Below, one piece after another: positions 44,066 through 52,347 of a stretch of DNA of 64,000 nucleotides; positions within the stretch are counted from its first letter, which is position 1; the number at the start of each line of letters is the position of its first letter. The notes below the pieces were generated by a model. It made no database searches. It was given only the letters and a program-made list of their open reading frames with translations, and was not told where the DNA came from. Made by a program: the position numbers and the translations under genes. Source of the stretch: Bacteroidaceae bacterium (GTDB taxonomy: Bacteria > Bacteroidota > Bacteroidia > Bacteroidales > Bacteroidaceae); NCBI GenBank assembly GCA_024398785.1, contig JAKSIO010000001.1, positions 248,001-312,000 of the forward strand, in the 5' to 3' direction.

Positions 44066-45681
44066 TGCGCTGGTGTGGTAAAATAACAGATTATCTTGTT
44101 GCAGGACTTTTAATATGGTTTGTGCTCCGTTGTGTGACAGGAAATTGTATTGATGGCGGACGGACTGTATTGGTTGCGCTTGGTATGGGTGCTGTCTATT
44201 TCTTATGCAGGATAGTAAATGGATTCTGTCCTAAAATTGTACAATTTGCAGTTCTTGGTATAATTGCTGCAACAAGTCTTTATGAATCTTTTTTTGGACT
44301 GATGCAGTTATTCGGACATTTCCGTTCAAACCATTTTATGTATGCTTGTACGGGAACATTCCAGAATCCAGGGCCTTATGGAGGCTTTTTGGCTGTTTGC
44401 GCATCGGTTCTTGGTGCATACGCCATATTCGGAAAAAATGTGGTGTTCAAATATATTTGTTCAATAGTATCGCTTACGGCATTGGTAATAATCCCTTCAA
44501 CTATGAGCCGGGCCGCCGTACTTGGAGTTGCGTGCGCTGCATTAGTAATGGCTGTCAGTTGTACAGCGGGTAAATCTTTTATTAAAAAACACAAATATTG
44601 GCTGATTGCGCTGGCTCTTCTGGTTGGGGGCGGAGCGTATGCTGTTAAGAAACCATCGGCCGACGGCCGGTTTTTTATTACAAAAATCAGTTCTCAGATA
44701 ATGGTACGGCATGCGCTGTTTGGCGTTGGACAGGGACATTTTGGCGGTGCGTATGGTCAAAGACAGTATGAATATTTTGGACGGGCTATTGACCTGCATG
44801 GTTCAGACCCGTTTGACTGGACTGTTCTGAATAAGGCCGAGCGCATGACTGCGGACTGCCCGGAGTATCCGTTCAATGAATTTGTACTGATTGGGGTTGA
44901 GAACGGAATTCCCGCAATGCTGCTGTTTATGTCAATCTTTGTTATGTGTATCTGTTGCAGTTTTAAGGAAGAATCACTTTGGGCTTACGGTCTTGTTTCC
45001 TTTGCCGTGTTTGCTTTCTTTTCCTATCCTTTGCACATACCATTGTTTCAGATACAACTTGCGTTGTTGCTGGCAATGAGCGTGCCGCTTGACAGAAATT
45101 CTAAGTCCGATTTGTGTTTTGCCGCTATTGCATTTCTGATATGTTTGGTTTCTTTCTTTTGCAGATATCCTAAATACAGACAGAGTCTTGTATATGAAAA
45201 ACAATGGCAGGAAACAGAGTTGTGGTATAACATGGAGTATTATGATTACGTAGTAGAAGATGCCGCAGAATTGTATGAACAGCTGAAATTCAATAGCAGG
45301 TTTATGTTTGAATACGGTCAGTCGCTAAGCAAGACCGGACAGTATGCAAAGAGTGATTCAGTCCTTATGACCGGCGCTGCAGAATGCTGTGATCCAATGT
45401 TCTGGAACATAATGGGAAACAACAGTCTTGCGCAAGGAAATTTTGAGCATGCGCAGGAGTGTTACATGCATGCATTCAGAATGGTCCCCAACAGATTGTA
45501 TCCGTTGTGCCGCATGGCGAACCTTTATTATGTAAAACAAGATTTTGCAAACTTTGAAATAATGCGGGATATAATAGACAAATTCCCGGCTAAAATTGAA
45601 TCTGCCACCACTGAAAGACTGCGCTCTGAAGTGGCTGGTATTGCTGACAGTATAAGAATTAAGTATGGCTATGGACAATAA
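44065..45681 (+). CDS. O-antigen ligase-like membrane protein with C-terminal TPR-like region
   Basis: Polytopic membrane protein of 538 residues with about ten hydrophobic segments to residue 370. The GTFQNPGPYGGFLAVC segment near residue 95 and the later VGQGHFGGAYGQRQ loop recall the Wzy_C/O-antigen ligase superfamily (WaaL, PglL), which transfers lipid-linked glycans to lipid A or proteins. The soluble C-terminus (about 390-538) has TPR-like helices (MFWNIMGNNSLAQGNFEHAQ). Such ligase-TPR proteins may glycosylate exported proteins (inference). The ATG at 44065 overlaps the previous stop; the signal peptidase gene starts within its last 17 bases. Confidence 0.75.
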   Translation: MRWCGKITDYLVAGLLIWFVLRCVTGNCIDGGRTVLVALGMGAVYFLCRIVNGFCPKIVQFAVLGIIAATSLYESFFGLMQLFGHFRSNHFMYACTGTFQNPGPYGGFLAVCASVLGAYAIFGKNVVFKYICSIVSLTALVIIPSTMSRAAVLGVACAALVMAVSCTAGKSFIKKHKYWLIALALLVGGGAYAVKKPSADGRFFITKISSQIMVRHALFGVGQGHFGGAYGQRQYEYFGRAIDLHGSDPFDWTVLNKAERMTADCPEYPFNEFVLIGVENGIPAMLLFMSIFVMCICCSFKEESLWAYGLVSFAVFAFFSYPLHIPLFQIQLALLLAMSVPLDRNSKSDLCFAAIAFLICLVSFFCRYPKYRQSLVYEKQWQETELWYNMEYYDYVVEDAAELYEQLKFNSRFMFEYGQSLSKTGQYAKSDSVLMTGAAECCDPMFWNIMGNNSLAQGNFEHAQECYMHAFRMVPNRLYPLCRMANLYYVKQDFANFEIMRDIIDKFPAKIESATTERLRSEVAGIADSIRIKYGYGQ

Positions 45682-46558
45682 AAAGAATAAACTTGCAGAC
45701 GTTATTGTAAATATTTTCTTTTGGATAGTGGTGGGTGCTGCTGCTATTGTTTTGCTGCACTTTGCACGACGAGTTTTTATTGCCGAAAAGTTTATTATCC
45801 CCACATATTCCATGTATCCTACGCTTGTTCCGGGAGATAGAATTCTTGCGGGAAAACTGCGTTATGGAGCACGTATCTACAAAAAATTTGACTTTACGGA
45901 ACATGCTCCTCTCAAATGTTTCCGTACACCGGCGTTCGGAAAAATAAAACCTGGTCAGATACTTGTTTTCAACGAGGTGCATCCCTATGGTGATTGGAGC
46001 AAAATTGAGTTTCAAATAAACAAAGTGTATTGCAAACGTGTGTTCGGAACACCGGGTGACAGCATAAGCATAATAGACGGAGTGAATTACAATAACCGTT
46101 TCCCAGGCAATATAGGTCTTGTTGAGGCGCAGGCAAAATTGAATAACACTCCCGATAGTATTCTGATTCAGAGTTTGGCGTGGTTTGCATATCCCATCTG
46201 GCAATGCCCATGGACCTCAAAAAATATGGGTCCGCTCTATGTGCCGGGTAAAGGGGATAAAATAGAACTTACTCAGTGGCACTGTTCGCTTTATGGACAG
46301 ATTATTGAGTATGAAACCGGAATGCACGTTGAGTTTAAGGACAGTATGGCTTACCTTGGTCAGACTCCTGTCAGAGAATACGTGTTCAAAGATGATTACT
46401 TTTATGTTCTGGGAGACAATTCCGTTGATTCCGGAGATAGCCGTTTCTGGGGTTTTGTACCCGGATGCCATGTAATAGGTACCGCAAAACGGATACTATG
46501 GTGCAGAGACCGCCGCACAGATGTGTTCCGCTGGGACCGTATTGTAAAAAAGATATAA
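45665..46558 (+). CDS. Signal peptidase I, second copy within the NVEALA cluster
   Basis: A 297-residue type I signal peptidase, much shorter than the lepB product at 1629-3077. It has one N-terminal membrane helix (about 12-34), catalytic Ser49 in IPTYSMYPTLVPGDR, Lys124 in VYCKRVFGTPGDS, and the C-terminal box GDNSVDSGDSRFWGF. All catalytic boxes are complete. Its start overlaps the preceding gene by 17 bases, so it belongs to the cluster operon. A dedicated peptidase suggests special substrates, with the NVEALA precursor as first candidate (inference). Confidence 0.9.
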   Translation: MAMDNKKNKLADVIVNIFFWIVVGAAAIVLLHFARRVFIAEKFIIPTYSMYPTLVPGDRILAGKLRYGARIYKKFDFTEHAPLKCFRTPAFGKIKPGQILVFNEVHPYGDWSKIEFQINKVYCKRVFGTPGDSISIIDGVNYNNRFPGNIGLVEAQAKLNNTPDSILIQSLAWFAYPIWQCPWTSKNMGPLYVPGKGDKIELTQWHCSLYGQIIEYETGMHVEFKDSMAYLGQTPVREYVFKDDYFYVLGDNSVDSGDSRFWGFVPGCHVIGTAKRILWCRDRRTDVFRWDRIVKKI

Positions 46559-46563
46559 AAAAT

Positions 46564-46572
46564 CCCCCCCCC
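46564..46572. other. Run of nine C after the cluster
   Basis: A C9 tract directly after the signal peptidase stop. Its length equals the G9 tract in R2 at the other end of the cluster. Homopolymers of this length are unusual in this window. Confidence 0.7.
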
Positions 46573-46624
46573 TTAAAAAATCTTAAAAATCTGATTAGGA
46601 ATAACTGTAATATTATTAAATATA

Positions 46625-46632
46625 TACCTTTG
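46625..46632 (+). promoter_or_regulatory. Putative -7 element of the TolC-RND operon
   Basis: TACCTTTG (TAnnTTTG), 47 bases before the chosen tolC-like ATG. It suggests transcription separate from the preceding cluster. No clear -33 box. Confidence 0.45.
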
Positions 46633-46679
46633 AAAAAATCATGTGGAAAAAAATCAATTACAATTATAAACAACAAATT

Positions 46680-48167
46680 ATGAAAAGAACTCTGTTAGTT
46701 CTGGGACTATTCTCTGTTCTGTGTGTGGATGTGTCCGCACAACAACCACTGCAAAAGCGCTTGTTGGGTATGGACGATGTTATTCAGCTGGCTCTGGAGA
46801 ATTCTGTGAGTAGTAAAAATTTCGGTAACAACTATCTGTCTTCTTATTGGAGCTACAGGTCTTTCAGGGCAAATTATCTGCCAAGTGTGAGACTGGATGG
46901 TAACCTGTTTGACTTTAACCGTTCTTTGACTCCTATTCAGGATTATCTGACGGGCGAATACAGTTATAGATCGGTATATAACTTTTCCAATCAGCTTACT
47001 CTTTCTGTGAACCAGAATATTGCTGCTACGGGCGGTAGTCTGCAGTTGTATTCCCAGTTCCGCAGGCTTGACCAGTTCCAGCCCTCACATCGCGAAACAT
47101 ATTATGTGCAGCCTATATCTCTCAGTTACCGCCAGCCGTTGTGGAGTTACAACAGTCTGAAATGGGAAAAGAAAATAGAGCCTCAACGCTACGAAATGGC
47201 CAAGCGTCAGTATATGGAGAATATGGTCAGTGTTACAAGGCAGGCTACCAACTATTTCTGGAGTTTGGAAGAAGCCAGAATCAATTACAGAATGGCGCAG
47301 GAAAACTTTGAACAGAGCAAAGAACTGTACAGAAAGGCACAGACCCGTTTTGAAATGGGAACCATTACAAAAGACAATCTGCTGCAACTTGAACTTAATG
47401 TACTGAACGATTCCTTGAGCATAACCCAGGCCGAAGTCAATTTCCGTTCCGCACGCAACCGTCTGTGTTCGTTTATCGGATATAAGGAAGACACGGAGAT
47501 TGATCTGATAATTTCATACGTGGTCCCGGATATTGTTCTTGATTTTGATGATGTCCTTGACAAGGCCTTGAACAATTCAACGTTTACTCTAGACCAGCTG
47601 ATTCAGCTTCTTGAAGCGGAAAGTTCGGTAAAACAGGCCGAGGCTAACCGCGGTTTTTCGGCAAGCATCAATGCTACATTCGGTCTTTCAAACAACAACG
47701 ATGTGTTTAACCAGGTATTCAAGAACGTGCAGGATCAGGAACTGGTGGGAGTCAGTTTTTCCATTCCTATTGCGGACTGGGGACTTGGCCGCGGTCGTGT
47801 AAAGATGGCGCAAGCACGTGCCGAGGCTACAAAACTATCTCTTGAACAGGCCCGTCAGGACTATGAGCAGGATCTTATGGTTCAAGTTATGCAGTTCAAT
47901 AACCAGTATGCGCAATGTCAGATTGCAAAGCGTGCACAGCAGATTGCCGATGAAAGCTACCGTCTTGCACTTGAAAACTTTGGAAACGGTGCCATGTCGG
48001 TAACTGATTTGAACCAGTTGCAGGAGAAGAAGGACAACGCACGCCGCAATTATATAAGCAGTGTGCATAACTATTGGAGCTATTACTATCAGATACAGGG
48101 TACTACTCTGTTTGACTATGCTTCTTATACAAACATCAGTGCAGAATTCGATAAACTTGTAAAATAA
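46680..48167 (+). CDS. TolC-family outer-membrane efflux protein
   Basis: Outer-membrane channel of 495 residues with a signal peptide (MKRTLLVLGLFSVLCVDVSAQ). Two homologous halves of coiled-coil alpha-barrel helices are visible in RINYRMAQENFEQSKELYRKA-like sequence near residue 200 and AEATKLSLEQARQDY near 385, with NLDQLQEKKDNARRNY-type periplasmic ends. It would pair with the membrane fusion protein and RND permeases encoded downstream. I start at the ATG at 46680, where the signal peptide begins; an in-frame ATG at 46641 would add 13 residues. Confidence 0.88.
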   Translation: MKRTLLVLGLFSVLCVDVSAQQPLQKRLLGMDDVIQLALENSVSSKNFGNNYLSSYWSYRSFRANYLPSVRLDGNLFDFNRSLTPIQDYLTGEYSYRSVYNFSNQLTLSVNQNIAATGGSLQLYSQFRRLDQFQPSHRETYYVQPISLSYRQPLWSYNSLKWEKKIEPQRYEMAKRQYMENMVSVTRQATNYFWSLEEARINYRMAQENFEQSKELYRKAQTRFEMGTITKDNLLQLELNVLNDSLSITQAEVNFRSARNRLCSFIGYKEDTEIDLIISYVVPDIVLDFDDVLDKALNNSTFTLDQLIQLLEAESSVKQAEANRGFSASINATFGLSNNNDVFNQVFKNVQDQELVGVSFSIPIADWGLGRGRVKMAQARAEATKLSLEQARQDYEQDLMVQVMQFNNQYAQCQIAKRAQQIADESYRLALENFGNGAMSVTDLNQLQEKKDNARRNYISSVHNYWSYYYQIQGTTLFDYASYTNISAEFDKLVK

Positions 48168-48178
48168 ATTGTTCACGT

Positions 48179-49270
48179 ATGAAATATAATTTTATTGCAG
48201 CTATTGCCATTGCTGCATCAGTGTTAAGTCTTCAGAGTTGCAAAAACTCCGGTTCAAAAGAGCGGGATACGGAAAAGGAGAGTGAATTGGCAAAACAGGA
48301 ATATGCCATTGCCAAAAATCAGGTAGAGGTGATGACTCTGGAACGTAAAATGTTCAATAAACAACTTGTGTGCAACGGTCGTCTTGAAGCAGTCCGCCGC
48401 AGCGGCGTAAGTTTTCAGGCTCAGGGCATTCTTGCATCTATTAAAGTTAAGGATGGAGATGTTGTGAAAAAAGGACAGATTCTTGCCGAACTTGACAAAG
48501 AGCAGCTGCAGTCTTCAATGGAACAGGCACAACTTGCTTATGACAAGGCTGTTCTCAATCTTGCCGACCGTCTGCTTGAATATGGTTATACATTAAGCGA
48601 TACTGCTTCTATCCCGGCTGAGAAACGCCGCATTATCTATATCAATTCCGGTTATGCCGATGCTTTGATATCTTACCGTAACGCCCAGCGCAACCTGCAG
48701 AATGCTGAACTCAGAGCCCCATATTCCGGAAAGGTTGTCAGTGTAAAGGCAAAGGAGTATGAAAGTGCCGGTGCATTCTGTACTTTGATTGACGATTCCT
48801 ATATGACGGTCCGTTTCAATGTGCTTGAAACCGAGTATGATTTTGTTCACGTGGGACAGGTTGTCAGAGTAACTCCGTTCAACGATAACAAGTGTGTTAT
48901 TGATGGAAGTGTAGTATCTGTAAATCCGTCTGTTGATGATCATGGCCAGATTGCAGTTACAGCACGCGTTCAGAACAACGGAAATCTGCTTGACGGAATG
49001 AATGTAAGGATTCTTTTGGAAAACAGCGTTCCTGACCAGCTGGTGGTACCAAAAAGCGCAGTTGTAATAAGGGATAACATGGAGGTCCTGTTCCGTTATA
49101 TCGACGGCATAGCCCGTTGGACATACGTAAAGGTGCTTTTGAGCAACACTATGGAACATGTTGTTGAAGCTAACAAGGAACGCGGTGCTGAACTCAACGT
49201 GGGTGATCTGGTAATTACATCGGGTAATCTGAATTTGGGCGACGATGCTCCTGTTGAATTGGTTAAATAA
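48179..49270 (+). CDS. RND efflux membrane fusion lipoprotein
   Basis: Periplasmic adaptor of 363 residues anchored by a lipid (SLQSC, Cys21). The lipoyl half-motifs are VSFQAQGILASIKVKDGDVV with GQILAELDKEQL and, after a short helical hairpin, ELRAPYSGKVVSVKAKEYE. The beta-barrel and membrane-proximal parts follow (DQLVVPKSAVV). It links the inner-membrane RND permeases to the TolC-like channel. The spacing is 11 bases after tolC and 8 before the first permease, one operon. Confidence 0.9.
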   Translation: MKYNFIAAIAIAASVLSLQSCKNSGSKERDTEKESELAKQEYAIAKNQVEVMTLERKMFNKQLVCNGRLEAVRRSGVSFQAQGILASIKVKDGDVVKKGQILAELDKEQLQSSMEQAQLAYDKAVLNLADRLLEYGYTLSDTASIPAEKRRIIYINSGYADALISYRNAQRNLQNAELRAPYSGKVVSVKAKEYESAGAFCTLIDDSYMTVRFNVLETEYDFVHVGQVVRVTPFNDNKCVIDGSVVSVNPSVDDHGQIAVTARVQNNGNLLDGMNVRILLENSVPDQLVVPKSAVVIRDNMEVLFRYIDGIARWTYVKVLLSNTMEHVVEANKERGAELNVGDLVITSGNLNLGDDAPVELVK

Positions 49271-49278
49271 CAGACGTC

Positions 49279-52200
49279 ATGTTCAAGAATCTGCTTAAAA
49301 GACCTATTGCGGTCACCATGGTGCTGATTGCCGTGGTGGTTTTGGGTATTGCTGCAATACGCATGTTGCCTGTTTCTCTGGTACCTGATATCAATATCCC
49401 GCAGATTACCGTTCAGGTGTCTGCTCCAGAGCTTTCGGCTAGGGAATTGAATGAGACTATGATGTCTCCACTGCGTTCCCAACTTGCGCAAATGAATCAT
49501 CTTACCGATTTTGTCTGCCAGACAAAAGACGGAAGCGGTACAGTAAACATGACTTTTGATTACGGGGCCGATGCCGACTATATCTTCATTGATGTGAATG
49601 AACGTATTGACCGTGTAATGAATGGCTGGCCGCGCGATGCCGAACGTCCTACAATAATACGTGCCAGCGCTACGGATATTCCGGCATTCTTTGTAAATAT
49701 TACATTAAAGGAGGATGACAGCGATTTTGTGCTGGATTCCATCAATACCGTTTCTCCCAAGTTTATTCAGATGAGCGACTTGTCACGTCAGGTAATAGTA
49801 CGCCGTCTGGAACAACTGCAGGAAGTAGCAATGGTAGATATTACAGGACAGATCTTCCCGGAACTGCTTATTATTCCGGATAAGGAGAAACTGGAGTCTA
49901 TGGGATTGTCGGAAGAACAGTTGGGCAGTGCGATTACCGGGGCCAATGTCAGTCTGGGTAATCTAACTATCCGCGACGGAGAATACCGTTTTCAGGTTCG
50001 CTTTGAATCCAAGATTCTGACAAGAGAGGATGTTGAGAATGTCTATATCAAACTGAACGGTCGTGTTTATCAGATAAAGGATCTGGCCAAGGTGCATGAG
50101 CACCCGCAGGCAAGAAAGGGTATGGTGACATCGGACGGAAAACCGTCAATTACACTGGCGGTAATCAAACGTACCGAGAGCAAGATGTCCGATCTGAAGA
50201 AACATGTCAATGAACTGTTGGAATCTTTTGAGAGTGATTATCCCGACCTTGACTTTGAAGTGACAAGAGATCAGACGGAACTGCTTGACTATTCAATAGA
50301 CAATATGATCAACAACCTTCTGTTCGGAGCGCTGTTCGCATGTCTCATCATATTTTTCTTTATGCAGGACATAAAGTCTCCGATGCTGGTGGTTATTACA
50401 ATCCCGTTGTCTCTGATACTGTCTTTCCTGTTCTTCTATGTTCTCAAGATTTCAATCAATATAATATCAATGTCCGGTCTTGTGCTCGGCCTTGGAATGA
50501 TGGTTGACAACTCAATAATTGTCATTGACAACATTACACGCATGTGGAACAGCGGAGAACGTCTTGAAACAGCATGCGTGCAGGGTGCAAGAGAGGTGTT
50601 TTCTCCCATGCTGAGTTCAGTGCTCACCACATGCGCCATCTTTGTACCGCTTATATTCCTCAGCGGCATTTCAGGTGCATTGTTCTATGACCAGGCTATG
50701 GCTGTGACAATAACATTGTTCTCGGCTTTGATTGTTGCTGTAATGGTTATCCCGGTATTCTATTACCAGTTCTACAAGAATCAGGTGCGTTTTACTCCTA
50801 ACCGTTTCATTGAGAAGATTTCAGTGGGCAATATGACTGTAGGGTATGACAATATTCTGTCATGGTTTTTCCGTCATCGTCCGGTGATGTGGTCAATCTT
50901 TGCGTTGGCTGCCGGTTTTTCTGTACTGCTGTTCAAAAACCTTGATAAACAGAAACTGCCGGACATGTCCCATACGGATTCACTGGTGATGATAGAATGG
51001 AACAACCGTATTACGTTAGAGGAGAATGACAGCCGTTGTGAGCAGATTGTAAACCATTTTGCCGACAAGATTGAACAGTCAACCGTCATGGCCGGCATTC
51101 ACCAGTTTGTTCTTGCCCATACAAAAGAAAATACGGTTTCTGAGGCTATCATTTACCTGAAAGCCGGCAGTGAGAAAGAATTGCAGACTATAGAAAAAGA
51201 GTCAATGCAGTATATCCGTAACAATTGGCCGAATGCCGTATGCGAATGCAAGGCTTCGGGTAACCTGTTCGATATGATTTTCTCGGAAAAAGAAGCTCCT
51301 CTGGTTGCCAAACTGCGTTCAACAGACGGCAGCACGCCTGATCCGTCCACGTTGGGCCAGCTGCTTTCCACTATCAGCCGCCAGGTTCCCAAAGCCAATA
51401 TCCAGCCGGCCGAATGGAACGAGCATATTGAACTTGTAGCCCAACCTGAGATGCTTGCCTTGTATGGAGTCAGTTTTGGGCAGCTTAATTCCCATCTGAG
51501 ACAGTCTTTCAATGAAAATTCAGTTCTGAGAGTCAGCAAGGGTAATTTCTCCGAACCTGTAGTGATAGGTGACAACAAGATGGAGATTAAGGATCTTATA
51601 CAGAACAATTACATATCTACCGGTGACGGAGGACGTGTCCCTGTTGAAATCCTTCTTAAAGAGACCCGCAACAAAGATCTTAAGATGATTACCAGCGGTG
51701 CAGAAGGTGAATACTACCGCGTTGACATGAACATTGAAGGTGGAAGAAACATCCGTCAGGTAATAGAGAATATCAGGAGCATTGTACGTGCCGATGAAGA
51801 TTTTGAAGTGGATTTCTCCGGATCATACTTCTCTAACCGCGAAATGATTAAGGAACTCTGTATTGTACTTATAATTTCCATACTTCTGCTGTTCTTTATT
51901 CTTGCCGCACAGTTTGAGTCTCTGATCCAACCGCTGATTATTCTGTCAGAACTTATTATTGACATATTTGCCGCCCTGCTGACATTGTGGGTGTGCGGTG
52001 TGAGTCTGAATCTAATGTCCATGATAGGTATTGTTGTCATGTGCGGTATTGTAATCAATGATTCAATCCTCAAGGTAGATACAATCAACCGTTTGCGTAA
52101 GGACGGTTACGGATTGAAAAAGGCCATACTTGAGGCCGGAAGCCGCCGTCTGAAGGCAATACTTATGACATCGCTTACAACCATTCTGGCAATTGCACCA

Positions 52201-52347
52201 TTCCTTGTGCGCGGAAATATGGGAAGCGATTTGCAGTATCCGCTTTCCCTTACTCTGATAAGCGGTATGATTGTAGGTACATTTGTGAGTGTGTTCTTTA
52301 TTCCGTTGGCTTACTATGTAATTGAGAAAGGACGTGGAGGCAAGTGA
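49279..52347 (+). CDS. RND efflux permease, first of a pair
   Basis: Inner-membrane proton-driven exporter of 1022 residues with the two-fold RND architecture: 12 membrane helices and two large periplasmic loops. The N-terminus is MFKNLLKRPIAVTMVLIAVV; helix 4 carries the proton-relay aspartates in GLGMMVDNSIIVIDNI, and the second half has MIGIVVMCGIVINDSILKV. The substrate (drugs, bile acids, metals or lipids) cannot be told. The 3' end overlaps the start of a second permease gene, suggesting a hetero-oligomeric pump of the MdtBC kind (inference). Confidence 0.92.
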   Translation: MFKNLLKRPIAVTMVLIAVVVLGIAAIRMLPVSLVPDINIPQITVQVSAPELSARELNETMMSPLRSQLAQMNHLTDFVCQTKDGSGTVNMTFDYGADADYIFIDVNERIDRVMNGWPRDAERPTIIRASATDIPAFFVNITLKEDDSDFVLDSINTVSPKFIQMSDLSRQVIVRRLEQLQEVAMVDITGQIFPELLIIPDKEKLESMGLSEEQLGSAITGANVSLGNLTIRDGEYRFQVRFESKILTREDVENVYIKLNGRVYQIKDLAKVHEHPQARKGMVTSDGKPSITLAVIKRTESKMSDLKKHVNELLESFESDYPDLDFEVTRDQTELLDYSIDNMINNLLFGALFACLIIFFFMQDIKSPMLVVITIPLSLILSFLFFYVLKISINIISMSGLVLGLGMMVDNSIIVIDNITRMWNSGERLETACVQGAREVFSPMLSSVLTTCAIFVPLIFLSGISGALFYDQAMAVTITLFSALIVAVMVIPVFYYQFYKNQVRFTPNRFIEKISVGNMTVGYDNILSWFFRHRPVMWSIFALAAGFSVLLFKNLDKQKLPDMSHTDSLVMIEWNNRITLEENDSRCEQIVNHFADKIEQSTVMAGIHQFVLAHTKENTVSEAIIYLKAGSEKELQTIEKESMQYIRNNWPNAVCECKASGNLFDMIFSEKEAPLVAKLRSTDGSTPDPSTLGQLLSTISRQVPKANIQPAEWNEHIELVAQPEMLALYGVSFGQLNSHLRQSFNENSVLRVSKGNFSEPVVIGDNKMEIKDLIQNNYISTGDGGRVPVEILLKETRNKDLKMITSGAEGEYYRVDMNIEGGRNIRQVIENIRSIVRADEDFEVDFSGSYFSNREMIKELCIVLIISILLLFFILAAQFESLIQPLIILSELIIDIFAALLTLWVCGVSLNLMSMIGIVVMCGIVINDSILKVDTINRLRKDGYGLKKAILEAGSRRLKAILMTSLTTILAIAPFLVRGNMGSDLQYPLSLTLISGMIVGTFVSVFFIPLAYYVIEKGRGGK

